A DNA stretch of 64,000 nucleotides. Source: Pelagibacter sp047722505 (GTDB lineage: Bacteria; Pseudomonadota; Alphaproteobacteria; Pelagibacterales; Pelagibacteraceae). The stretch covers positions 682,001 through 746,000 of the forward strand of contig NZ_CP159814.1 in the NCBI RefSeq assembly GCF_047722505.1, given 5' to 3'. This document shows positions 26,349 to 35,900 of this stretch, piece by piece. The position numbers were made by a program, and so were the translations under genes. The notes under the pieces were generated by a model, which saw only the letters and a program-made list of their open reading frames with translations, did not search any database and had not been told where the DNA came from. The first letter of the stretch is position 1. Every line of letters begins with the position of its first letter.

Positions 26349-26730
26349 GACTCTCCATTTGTTTTGCTTCTGATAATATAATTGTAATTGTTGAATATGG
26401 TTTTAAAATTGGTGCAGCTCTACCTTTTGCTCTAGGTCTAAATCTTTTCATAACAACTTTTTTTCCACAATAAGCTTCTTTGACAATTAACTTATCAATA
26501 TCATATTGATTATTATTTTCAGCATTAGCAATAGCTGATGAAACTGTTTTCCTAATCTCTCTAGTTATTCTTTTTGCAGAAAATTGTAATTCTCTAATAG
26601 CAACATCAACTTTTTTTCCAACAATTGCTTTAAGAATTGGATTAAGTTTTCTCACACTAGATCTAATATTGTTATTTACCGATCTAACAGTATCTACTTT
26701 AATTCTATTAATTTTCTTTTTCTTATTCAT
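26332..26730 (-). CDS. rplV: 50S ribosomal protein L22
   Basis: uL22 reaches into the exit tunnel with a long beta hairpin. The 132-residue protein holds KKVVMKRFRPRAKGRAAPI, the loop that lines the tunnel, near residue 90. A basic N-terminal stretch of about 15 residues precedes the conserved body. It follows rpsS by 2 bp. Confidence 0.96.
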   Translation of the reverse strand: MNKKKKINRIKVDTVRSVNNNIRSSVRKLNPILKAIVGKKVDVAIRELQFSAKRITREIRKTVSSAIANAENNNQYDIDKLIVKEAYCGKKVVMKRFRPRAKGRAAPILKPYSTITIILSEAKQMESHGTKS

Positions 26731-26732
26731 GG

Positions 26733-27026
26733 TTATTTCTTAGCTATTGCTGGTTTTGCCTTTTTATCTGCAGGCGTATGTCCAAAAAATGTTCTTGTTG
26801 GTGAAAACTCACCTAGTTTGTGTCCAACCATATCCTCAGAAATGGTAACAGGTATAAATTTTTTCCCATTATAAATCAAAAAACTAACACCAATAAATTC
26901 AGGAATTATAGTTGATTTTCTTGACCAAGTTTTAATTGGCATTTTTTTGGGGTCTAATTTTTGTTTTTCAACTTTTTTAATTAAGCTCTCTTCTACAAAA
27001 GGACCTTTCCATACTGATCTAGCCAT
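26733..27026 (-). CDS. rpsS: 30S ribosomal protein S19
   Basis: uS19 forms the head of the 30S with S13. The 97-residue sequence opens ARSVWKGPFVEESLIKKV and contains MVGHKLGEFSPTRTFFGH, the family signature. Its start overlaps the rplB stop by one base. Confidence 0.98.
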   Translation of the reverse strand: MARSVWKGPFVEESLIKKVEKQKLDPKKMPIKTWSRKSTIIPEFIGVSFLIYNGKKFIPVTISEDMVGHKLGEFSPTRTFFGHTPADKKAKPAIAKK

Positions 27027-27871
27027 TATTTTTTAGTATCCTTTCTTTTGTTTCTTCTTTTAACAATAAACTTATCTGTTCTTGCATTTGTTCTTGTTTT
27101 TAATCCTTTTGCACCTTGGCCTGTCGGAGATACTGGATGTCTACCACCAGCACTCTTACCTTCACCACCACCGTGCGGGTGATCAACTGGATTCATTACA
27201 ACTCCTCTTGTATGGGGTCTTCTACCTAACCATCTTGATCTTCCAGCTTTACCAATCTTAATATTTTTTTGGTCTGGATTTGACAAGACACCGATTGTTG
27301 CCATGCATCTTGAGTCTATTCTTCTAACTTCGCCAGAAGTCATTTTAACCAATGAATAATTGCCATCTAAACCACTTATAGTCACAGAGGTGCCAGCAGA
27401 TCTAGCTATTTTTCCACCACCACCTGGTTGTAATTCGACGTTATGCACGTTTACACCAACTGGAATGTCTCTTAACGGCATACAATTACCAACTTTGATT
27501 TCTTTTGCAGAGCCATTTTCAATAACATCACCAACGTTAATTTTTTGAGGTGCTAAATAGTAAAAATGAGTTCCATCTTCAAACTTGATTAACATGATAT
27601 AACATGATCTGTTTGGGTCATACTCGATACGCTCAACTGTACCAGGTACATCAAATTTTTTTCTATAAAAATCTACAAGTCTATACATCTTCTTATGCCC
27701 ACCACCTGACATATTTCTAGAGGTAATATGACCATTGTTATTTCTTCCACGCATTGAATTTTTAGGTTCAACAAGCATTTTAAAAGGTTTACCCTTCCAT
27801 AGACCCGTTCGATCAACAAGAATGGTTCCTCTAGTAGATTTTGTATATGGTTTAAATGTTTTTAATGCCAT
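27026..27871 (-). CDS. rplB: 50S ribosomal protein L2
   Basis: uL2 is needed for subunit joining and peptidyl-transferase function. The 281-residue sequence has two beta-barrel domains and the very conserved NPVDHPHGGGEG near residue 226, which contains the histidine linked to peptidyl transfer. It lies between rplW and rpsS. Confidence 0.98.
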   Translation of the reverse strand: MALKTFKPYTKSTRGTILVDRTGLWKGKPFKMLVEPKNSMRGRNNNGHITSRNMSGGGHKKMYRLVDFYRKKFDVPGTVERIEYDPNRSCYIMLIKFEDGTHFYYLAPQKINVGDVIENGSAKEIKVGNCMPLRDIPVGVNVHNVELQPGGGGKIARSAGTSVTISGLDGNYSLVKMTSGEVRRIDSRCMATIGVLSNPDQKNIKIGKAGRSRWLGRRPHTRGVVMNPVDHPHGGGEGKSAGGRHPVSPTGQGAKGLKTRTNARTDKFIVKRRNKRKDTKK

Positions 27872-27874
27872 TAT

Positions 27875-28168
27875 TTAAATTCCTGTTGTTAGATCGATAC
27901 TTTGACCTTTTTTTAGAGTTATAATTGCCTTTTTATAACCTTGAATATTTACTTTTTTTCCACGTTTAACAACTTTTCTGTTTTGCTTGTTGATTATGTT
28001 AATTTTAATAACATTTACTTTAAAAATTTTTTCAATATTTTTTTTTAAATTAGTTTTGTTAGCTTCTCTCGGAACTTTAAATACAATTTTATTTTGCTCA
28101 GAAAGATTTGTTGTCTTTTCAGTTAGCATTGGTGATAAAATTTTGTCGTATAAATGTATCTTATCCAT
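27875..28168 (-). CDS. rplW: 50S ribosomal protein L23
   Basis: uL23 is the exit-tunnel docking site for trigger factor and SRP. The 97-residue product contains SPMLTEKTTNLSEQNKIVFKV near the N terminus and GYKKAIITLKKGQSIDL near the end. It follows rplD with 1 bp between stop and start. Confidence 0.96.
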   Translation of the reverse strand: MDKIHLYDKILSPMLTEKTTNLSEQNKIVFKVPREANKTNLKKNIEKIFKVNVIKINIINKQNRKVVKRGKKVNIQGYKKAIITLKKGQSIDLTTGI

Positions 28169-28169
28169 T

Positions 28170-28793
28170 TTAAGAATATCTCTTTTCTAGTTCTTTTATT
28201 GAACTTTCAGTAAACACAACTTTTTTAAATTTAATAATATCAAAGGCGCTAAAGTGGTTTATGTCGGTAACTTTAACATTTGGTATGTTTCTCATTGATT
28301 TTTCAACTTTATCTTTTGAAGTCTTGTCTAGAATTATTAATGAATGAGTTAAATCAAATTTTTTGATGATTGAGTGCATTTCTTTAGTTTTTTTAATTTC
28401 AGTAGCAAAATCACTAAAGATTAATAAATTATTAAGTTTATTCTTTTCAGTAATTAGTGACGCTACGCTCAATTTTTTTTCACTTTTGTTAAGTTTTCTT
28501 TTTTTATAAGCTAGTTGACCTTTTGGACCATGTGCTACACCACCACCAACGAATATAGGGGCTTTTCTACTCGCATGACGTGCTCCACCCGTTCCTTTTT
28601 GAGCATAAATTTTTGAAGTAGCTCCGGCAATTTCATTTTGTTGTTTTGTTTTAGCGTGTCTACCTTTGTAGTTAGCATTAGTTTTGTATAAAACATTATC
28701 AACCAGTTTTTTATTTATTTTTGCTGAAAAAATTTTATCCAAAACTTCAATTGAGTCTTTTTTACCATCTAAATTTATCTTATCAATTTTCAT
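28170..28793 (-). CDS. rplD: 50S ribosomal protein L4
   Basis: uL4 lines the exit tunnel and, in E. coli, represses the S10 operon. The 207-residue sequence shows the tunnel loop GRHAKTKQQNEIAGATSKIYAQKGTGGARH-type region (residues about 45-72) and the C-terminal Rossmann-like part. Its start overlaps rplC by one base. Confidence 0.96.
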   Translation of the reverse strand: MKIDKINLDGKKDSIEVLDKIFSAKINKKLVDNVLYKTNANYKGRHAKTKQQNEIAGATSKIYAQKGTGGARHASRKAPIFVGGGVAHGPKGQLAYKKRKLNKSEKKLSVASLITEKNKLNNLLIFSDFATEIKKTKEMHSIIKKFDLTHSLIILDKTSKDKVEKSMRNIPNVKVTDINHFSAFDIIKFKKVVFTESSIKELEKRYS

Positions 28794-29503
28794 TATCTTT
28801 TCTTTTTATCCGGTGTTTTTTTAGCCTCTTCAGCGGCAGCAATTTTTTCTTTAATTGTTAGTTTATTAATAACTTTAACTGATTGTTTGACTAATACTTC
28901 TGAGTTTTTAGAACCTGGTATTGAGCCTTTTAAGTATAATAATTCGTTTTCTAAATCAGTTTTAATTATCTCCAAATTTAGCATGGTTCTAACTCTGTCC
29001 CCCATATGACCAGCCATTTTTTTTCCTTTAAAAACTTTACCAGGATCTTGCCTTTGACCTGTTGAGCCATGAGATCTATGTGAAACAGAAACACCGTGTG
29101 TAGCTCTTAAGCCACCAAAGTTGTGTCTTTTCATTGCTCCAGCAAAACCTTTTCCAATAGTCTTTGAAGTGGTATCAACAAATTTGACTTCATTAAAAAT
29201 TTCTAAACCAAATTCATTACCTTCTTTGTATGGTTCTGTATCTTTTACTCTAAATTCTTTTAGTTTTTTCTTTGCTTCAGTATTTTTTTTAGCATACATG
29301 CCCTTCATTGCTTTTGTAAGTTTTGAGCTTTTAATATTACCGAAGCCTAATTGTATAGCTTTATATCCGCGTTTCTCTTCTTCAATCACACTAATAACTC
29401 TAGCTTTTTCCATTTTAATTACTGTAACAGGAACTAAACGACCAGTTTTATAAAACTCTCTTGTCATACCTATTTTTTTGCCAACTAAAGCTATTTCAGT
29501 CAT
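28793..29503 (-). CDS. rplC: 50S ribosomal protein L3
   Basis: uL3 reaches the peptidyl-transferase centre. Segments ALVGKKIGMTREF, HNFGGLRATHGVSVSHRSHG and GRVFKGKKM-like KVFKGKKMAGHMGDRVRT are diagnostic. At 236 residues it is about 25 residues longer than E. coli L3, because of a Lys/Glu/Ala-rich C-terminal tail. Confidence 0.97.
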   Translation of the reverse strand: MTEIALVGKKIGMTREFYKTGRLVPVTVIKMEKARVISVIEEEKRGYKAIQLGFGNIKSSKLTKAMKGMYAKKNTEAKKKLKEFRVKDTEPYKEGNEFGLEIFNEVKFVDTTSKTIGKGFAGAMKRHNFGGLRATHGVSVSHRSHGSTGQRQDPGKVFKGKKMAGHMGDRVRTMLNLEIIKTDLENELLYLKGSIPGSKNSEVLVKQSVKVINKLTIKEKIAAAEEAKKTPDKKKR

Positions 29504-29505
29504 AA

Positions 29506-29814
29506 TTAAATTTTTATCTCCACATCAACACCAGATGCTAAATCAAGTTTCATTAAAGCCTCTACAGTTTGAGGAGTAGGTTCAATAATGTCGATTAATC
29601 TTTTATGTGTTCTAGTTTCAAATTGCTCTCTACTTTTTTTATCAATATGAGGACCTTTAAGAACTGTATATCTTTCAATTCTAGTTGGTAAAGGTATTGG
29701 ACCCTTGATAGTCGCTCCGGTTCTTTTAACGGTATTAACGATTTCTTCCGTAGATGCATCTAGAATCTTATTATCATAAGCTCTTAATTTAATTCTAATA
29801 TTTTGTTTTTCCAT
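29506..29814 (-). CDS. rpsJ: 30S ribosomal protein S10
   Basis: uS10 is a 30S head protein that also binds NusB in antitermination. The 102-residue protein contains GPIPLPTRIERYTVLKGPH and the C-terminal SGVDVEIKI. It follows fusA by 5 bp; no tuf gene lies between fusA and rpsJ, so the tuf copy at 44078 is the only one in the window. Confidence 0.98.
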   Translation of the reverse strand: MEKQNIRIKLRAYDNKILDASTEEIVNTVKRTGATIKGPIPLPTRIERYTVLKGPHIDKKSREQFETRTHKRLIDIIEPTPQTVEALMKLDLASGVDVEIKI

Positions 29815-29819
29815 AATTA

Positions 29820-31898
29820 TTATCCAGCAATTTTTTTAGTTACTTCATCCTGCACATTTTGTGGGACTTTAGAGTAATGATCAAAGAACATTGAGTATTG
29901 AGCTCTTCCTTGAGACATGGACCTTAAACTGTTTATATATCCAAACATATTAGCTAGAGGAACCATTGCCGTTATTACAGTTGCATTTCCTCTGCTTTCT
30001 TGTTCACTTATTTGACCTCTTCTACTATTTAAGTCACCGATAACATCACCCATATAATCTTCAGGAGTTACCACTTCAACTCTCATTACCGGTTCTAATA
30101 ATTTTAATCCTCCTCTAGTACAAGCTTCTTTAAAGCAAGCTCTACCAGCAAGTTCAAATGCAAGAACACTCGAGTCAACATCATGGTGTAATCCATCTAA
30201 AATTGTAACTTTATAATCAATCATCGGAAATCCTGCTAAAATTCCACCATCAGATATTGTTTCAATACCCTTCTCAACACCTGGAATAAACTCTTTAGGA
30301 ATTGATCCACCTTTAATTTTGCTATCAACCTCTCTACCTTTACCTGGTTCTTGAGGTTCAACTAAAAGTTTAACTTTAGCAAACTGTCCAGCACCACCAC
30401 TTTGTTTTTTGTGTGTGTACTCAAACTCAGATGCATTTTGAATAGTTTCACGGTAAGCGACCTGAGGTGCTCCAATATTTGCTTCAACATTAAATTCTCT
30501 TTTCATTCGATCGACAATAATATCTAAGTGCAATTCACCCATACCTTTAATTATTGTTTGACCGGATTCTTCATCAGAGGTTACTCTAAATGAAGGGTCT
30601 TCCTTTGCTAATCTTGCTAAAGCTTCACCCATTTTTTCTTGGTCAGCTTTAGTTTTTGGTTCAACAGCAATTTCAATTACAGGTTCAGGGAATTCCATTG
30701 GTTCCAACAAAACTGGGTTAGCTTCATCACACAAAGTGTGACCAGTTATTGTGTATTTAAGTCCAGCTAGGGCAACAATATCTCCTGCGTTCGCCTCTTT
30801 AATGTCTTCTCTAGAATTCGCATGCATTAAAAGCATTCTACCAACTCTTTCCTCTTTTTCTTTTGAGGTATTGTAGACTGCTGTTCCAGTTTTAATTGTT
30901 CCAGAATAAATTCTTATAAAAGTTAATGATCCAACAAAGGGATCGTTTGCAACTTTAAAGGCTAACGCTGAAAAACCAGCTCCATCATCAAATTTCATTT
31001 CAACAGCATCTTCAGTTCCAGGTTTTGTCCCACTAATAGAGCCGATATCAATTGGACTTGGAAGGTAATTAATAACTGCATCAAGTAACGGTTGAACACC
31101 TTTGTTTTTAAATGCTGAACCAGTAGTTATTGGAACAAAGCTAAAATTTAGCGTTCCTTTTCTTATACATTTAACTAAATCTTCTTCTTTAATTTCCTCA
31201 CCATTTAAATAGCTTTCCATTAATTTTTCATCTTGTTCAACAGCTGTTTCAACAAGCTCAGTTCTATATTTTTGAGAAATTTCTTTTAAATCATCTGGAA
31301 TCTCTTTGTATTCCCACTCTGCACCTAGTGCTTCATTTTTCCAAACTTGTGCCTTCATCTTAACTAAATCTACAACACCAGATAAGTCAGCTTCAATACC
31401 AATTGGAACTTGTATAACCAAAGGTTTGCAACCAAGTCTATCTCTAATCATATCTACACATCTGTAAAAGTCTGCACCAGTTCTGTCTAATTTATTTACA
31501 AAACAAATTCTTGGAACTTTATATTTGTCAGCTTGTCTCCACACTGTTTCTGATTGAGGTTCAACACCAGCAACACCATCAAAAACACATACAGCACCAT
31601 CTAAAACTTTTAATGATCTTTCAACTTCAATAGTAAAATCTACGTGACCAGGAGTATCAATAATATTAATTCTATGATCATTCCAGAAACAAGTAGTTGC
31701 CGCTGAGGTAATTGTAATTCCTCTTTCTTGTTCTTGCTCCATCCAATCCATTGTTGCTGCACCATCATGAACTTCACCAATTTTGTGGCTTTTTCCAGTG
31801 TAGTATAAAATTCTTTCAGTAGTAGTGGTTTTGCCAGCATCAATATGAGCCATAATTCCAATATTACGATATGTGTCTAATGTATTAGTTCTAGCCAT
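29820..31898 (-). CDS. fusA: Translation elongation factor G
   Basis: EF-G drives translocation with GTP. The 692-residue sequence has the G1 motif AHIDAGKTTTTERIL (near residue 17), DTPGHVDFT (G3), NKLDRTG (G4), and the later domains II-V including SRRGQISEQESRGNA. It lies between rpsG and rpsJ as in the str operon. Confidence 0.98.
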   Translation of the reverse strand: MARTNTLDTYRNIGIMAHIDAGKTTTTERILYYTGKSHKIGEVHDGAATMDWMEQEQERGITITSAATTCFWNDHRINIIDTPGHVDFTIEVERSLKVLDGAVCVFDGVAGVEPQSETVWRQADKYKVPRICFVNKLDRTGADFYRCVDMIRDRLGCKPLVIQVPIGIEADLSGVVDLVKMKAQVWKNEALGAEWEYKEIPDDLKEISQKYRTELVETAVEQDEKLMESYLNGEEIKEEDLVKCIRKGTLNFSFVPITTGSAFKNKGVQPLLDAVINYLPSPIDIGSISGTKPGTEDAVEMKFDDGAGFSALAFKVANDPFVGSLTFIRIYSGTIKTGTAVYNTSKEKEERVGRMLLMHANSREDIKEANAGDIVALAGLKYTITGHTLCDEANPVLLEPMEFPEPVIEIAVEPKTKADQEKMGEALARLAKEDPSFRVTSDEESGQTIIKGMGELHLDIIVDRMKREFNVEANIGAPQVAYRETIQNASEFEYTHKKQSGGAGQFAKVKLLVEPQEPGKGREVDSKIKGGSIPKEFIPGVEKGIETISDGGILAGFPMIDYKVTILDGLHHDVDSSVLAFELAGRACFKEACTRGGLKLLEPVMRVEVVTPEDYMGDVIGDLNSRRGQISEQESRGNATVITAMVPLANMFGYINSLRSMSQGRAQYSMFFDHYSKVPQNVQDEVTKKIAG

Positions 31899-31904
31899 AA
31901 TTTT

Positions 31905-32375
31905 TTACCACCTAAAATGAGCAAAAGCCTTATTCGACTCAGCCATTTTATGCACATCTTCTCTTTTTTTAACTGCAGACCCTTTTTTTTCATACGCGTC
32001 ATACAGCTCGTTAAAAATTTTATCAGACATATGTTTGTCTTTTCTTTTTCTTGAAGCGTCAACTAACCATCTAATAGCAAGTGCTTGAGCACGATTGTTT
32101 TTAACTTCAACAGGAACTTGGTACGTTGCACCACCAACTCTACGAGATCTAACTTCTACAGTAGGCTTGATATTATTAATAGCTTCGTTAAATACATTAA
32201 TTGGCTCTTCTTTAGTTTTTGATTTAATTTTTTCAATTGCGTCATATACAATTTTTTCAGCAACTACTTTTTTGCCATCATACATTATTGAGTTAATTAA
32301 TTTTGGAATAATGATTGATTTAAAAATTGGATCTGGAGTAACAACTTTTTTTGGTTGCGTTTTTTTTCTAGACAT
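31905..32375 (-). CDS. rpsG: 30S ribosomal protein S7
   Basis: uS7 nucleates the 30S head at the E site. The 156-residue product contains LINSIMYDGKKVVAEKIVYDA and VEVRSRRVGGATYQVPVEV. The gene ends six bases before fusA and begins two bases after rpsL. Confidence 0.98.
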   Translation of the reverse strand: MSRKKTQPKKVVTPDPIFKSIIIPKLINSIMYDGKKVVAEKIVYDAIEKIKSKTKEEPINVFNEAINNIKPTVEVRSRRVGGATYQVPVEVKNNRAQALAIRWLVDASRKRKDKHMSDKIFNELYDAYEKKGSAVKKREDVHKMAESNKAFAHFRW

Positions 32376-32377
32376 AA

Positions 32378-32749
32378 TTATTTACCTTTTTTAGTTCCAT
32401 ACAAAGATCTACGTTTCTTTCTATTTGCAACTGCTTGTGTATCTAGATTTCCTCTAAGAATATGATAACGAACACCAGGTAAATCTTTAACACGACCACC
32501 TCTAATTAAAACAACTGAGTGTTCTTGTAAGTTGTGACCTTCACCACCAATATAAGCTGTAACTTCAAAACCATTTGAAAGTCTAACTCTCGCAACTTTT
32601 CTTAATGCAGAGTTCGGTTTTTTAGGAGTTGTTGTGTAAACTTTAAGACACACACCTCTTTTTAATGGTTGTTTTTCAAGTGCAGGAACTTTATTTCTTG
32701 CAACTGGTCTAGTTCTTTTCTTTCTTAACAACTGGTTAATAGTTGGCAT
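32378..32749 (-). CDS. rpsL: 30S ribosomal protein S12
   Basis: uS12 controls decoding accuracy; streptomycin-resistance mutations map to its lysines. The 123-residue sequence has TTPKKPNSALRKVARVRL (residues 40-57) and GGRVKDLPGVRYHILRG near 84, both wild-type in pattern. It is the first gene after a 171 bp gap that holds a good promoter, so a new transcription unit (str-S10-spc-alpha) starts here. Confidence 0.98.
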   Translation of the reverse strand: MPTINQLLRKKRTRPVARNKVPALEKQPLKRGVCLKVYTTTPKKPNSALRKVARVRLSNGFEVTAYIGGEGHNLQEHSVVLIRGGRVKDLPGVRYHILRGNLDTQAVANRKKRRSLYGTKKGK

Positions 32750-32860
32750 AAATTTTTTTAATTAATTAATTTATTTTTGAATGAAAATAACTGACAGGTT
32801 ATTTTGTGGCAGCGTTTAGTTCCATAAAGTAGGTACTACATTCCAACCAAAAACAGCGTC

Positions 32861-32888
32861 AAAATACTATTAAATCTCTGATTGTCAA
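32861..32888 (-). promoter_or_regulatory. Predicted sigma-70 promoter for rpsL and the downstream ribosomal block
   Basis: On the minus strand TTGACA (32888-32883) and TATTTT (32866-32861) are 16 bp apart, in the only sizeable gap of this block, about 110 bp before the rpsL start. A second TTGACG box overlaps the -10 box, so there may be two start sites. The remaining 32750-32860 is a long leader with no other clear signal. Confidence 0.6.
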
Positions 32889-32920
32889 ACTAAAACTACA
32901 AGTTTAACGTGTTTTTTTGA

Positions 32921-35900
32921 TTAACTTGCAGGTGTTTCTGTGGGTTCTACTGGCTCAATTTTTTCTTGATCAGCTAAGAACTTGTTGTCCGCTTCTAGTG
33001 CGTTCTTATTCCATTTATTTTTGATATGGCCTGTACCAGCTGGAACTAATCTACCTACAATAACATTCTCTTTTAAACCATTAAGTGGGTCAACTTTACC
33101 TTTAATTGCTGCATCTGTAAGGACTCTTGTTGTTTCTTGGAAAGACGCAGCTGAAATAAAAGACTCCGTTTGCAAAGAAGCTTTGGTAATACCCATTAAA
33201 ACTCTTTCACCAAATGCAGGATTTTTCCCATCTGCAACAAGTTTTTCATTAGTGTTATCAAATTTAATTCTATCAATCATTTCACCAGGTAAGTAAGTCG
33301 AGTCACCTGATTCTTTAATTTCAACTTTTTTAAGCATTTGTCTTAGAATAGTTTCTATATGTTTGTCGTTAATAATTACACCTTGTAATCTGTAAACTTC
33401 TTGTACTTGATTGACAAAGTATTCTGTTAAATCTTTAATACCAAGAATTCTTAGAATATCATGTGGCAAAGGCTGACCATCTAGTAAATATTCTCCTTTT
33501 TTGATTTTTTCACCTTGATTAAAATTAATATGTTTTCCTTTTGGAATTAGATAATTTGAAGGTTCCCCATTTTCAGGTTGAATTGAAATTCTTTGTTTTC
33601 CTCTAACCTCTTTACCAAATAAAACTTGTCCATCATTTTCAGCAATTATCGCACTATCTTTTGCTTTTCTGGCTTCAAATAATTCTGCAACACGTGGTAG
33701 TCCACCTGTAATATCTTTTGTCTTAGTAGTTTCTTTCGGTAGTCTAGCAATTATGTCTCCAGCAAATATTTTTTGACCATCCTTAACAGATAAAATTGAA
33801 TCTGGCACTAGGTAGTATCTCGCTTCATTGTCATCTGCTTTTTTAATAACATTACCTTTTTCATCTCTTAAAGTAATTCTTGGCTTTAAATCAGTATTTT
33901 TAGATTGAGCTCTCCAATCAATCACAGACTTAGATGAGATTCCAGTAGCGTCATCAGTAGTTTCTTGAATAGAGACACCATCAATTAAATCAACGTAACC
34001 TGCGATACCACTTTTTTCAGCGATAACTGGTGTTGTATAAGGGTCCCATTCACAAATTTTTTCATTAGCTTTTACTTTATCACCATTTTGAAAGAACAAT
34101 TTTGAACCATAAGCTACTTTGTAAACTGCGACCTGAACTCCATTATTGTCCTCAATAGATAATTGAGTATTCCTACCCATTACAATCAAATTCTTTTTTG
34201 AATCTTCTAATAAATTTGAGTTAATAATTTTTAATATACCTGCTGATTTCGTAACAATTTGAGATTCTTGTTTAACAGATGCTGTTCCACCTACGTGGAA
34301 AGTTCTCATCGTTAATTGAGTTCCTGGCTCACCAATAGATTGAGCTGAAATCATACCAATGGCTTCTCCTACATGGACCATTTTTCCTCTTGATAAATCA
34401 CGACCATAACAAGTGGCACAAACACCTTTTTTAGAACTACAAGTCATTACTGAATATGCTTTAATAAATTTAACACCTGCAGCATCAATTTTATCGCAAC
34501 CAGCCTCATCAATCATTGTTTCTTTTTTAATTACAACTTCTCCCGTAATAGGGTTTTTAACATCAAATGCTGTCACTCTTCCCAAAGCTCTTTCTGATAA
34601 ACTAACAACTACGTTTCCACCTTCAAGAATTTCAGCTAATTCAATAAAACCCGGGTTATCACATTTAATTTTAGAAATTGTTAAATCTTGAGCAACATCA
34701 CAAAGTCTTCTAGTTAAATATCCAGAACTTGCAGTTTTTAGGGCTGTATCAGCTAAACCTTTTCTGGCTCCGTGAGTTGAATTAAAATATTCTAATGCAG
34801 TAAGGCCTTCCTTAAAATTTGAAATGATAGGTGTTTCAATAATCTCACCTGATGGTTTGGCAATCAAGCCTCTCATGCCTGCTAATTGTTTCATTTGAGC
34901 TGCTGAACCTCTAGCACCACTATCGGCCATCATAAATACAGAATTAATTTTCATTCCGTCTGGCGTACTTTCCGTTGCTGAAATACCTCTCATCATTTCG
35001 CCTGCCACTTTATCTGTACACTTAGACCAAGCATCCACAACTTTGTTATACTTTTCACCTCTAGTAATTAAACCTTCTGAATATTGATTTTCATAATCTG
35101 CAATTAATTTTTTAGTATCATCAATTAATTGACCTTTGTTTGCAGGGATAACTAAATCATCCTTGCCAAAAGAGATACCAGCTTTAAATGCATGTTTGAA
35201 CCCTAAGTCTTTTAAATGGTCACAAAATATAACAGTAGTTTTTTGACCACAAAATCTAAATACACTATCAATAATTTCAGATACTGTCTTTTTAGGCAAC
35301 AATCTATCAATCATTGAAAAAGTTATATCTTTATTTTTTGGTAGTAAGTTTGCTAATAAAAACCTTCCAGCTGTTGTTGTGTGCTTTTCAACTTTCTTAT
35401 TACCCTTCTCATCAAGTGTTTCAAATCTTGAAACAATAGTAGAGTGAACTTTTATTTGACCAGAAGATAAGGCATGTTCAATTTCATCATTATTTATAAA
35501 ATAACCATCAGGTTTTTCAGTTTGAAAAGGTGCTTGTGATAAATAATAGAGACCTAAGATCATATCCTGACTCGGTACAATAATCGGCTTACCATTTGAT
35601 GGGCTTAAAATATTATTCGTTGATAACATTAAAATTCTTGCTTCTAATTGAGCCTCTAAACTCAATGGAACATGTACCGCCATTTGATCACCATCAAAGT
35701 CAGCATTAAAAGCGGCACAACATAAAGGGTGTAACTCAATAGCATCCCCTTCAATTAGTTTAGGTTCAAATGCTTGAACACCTAGTCTGTGAAGTGTTGG
35801 CGCACGGTTTAATAATACAGGGTGTTCTCTTACTATTAACTCTAAAGCATCCCAAACAGCATTAGTTTCTTTTTCAACAAGTTTCTTAGCTTGTTTAATT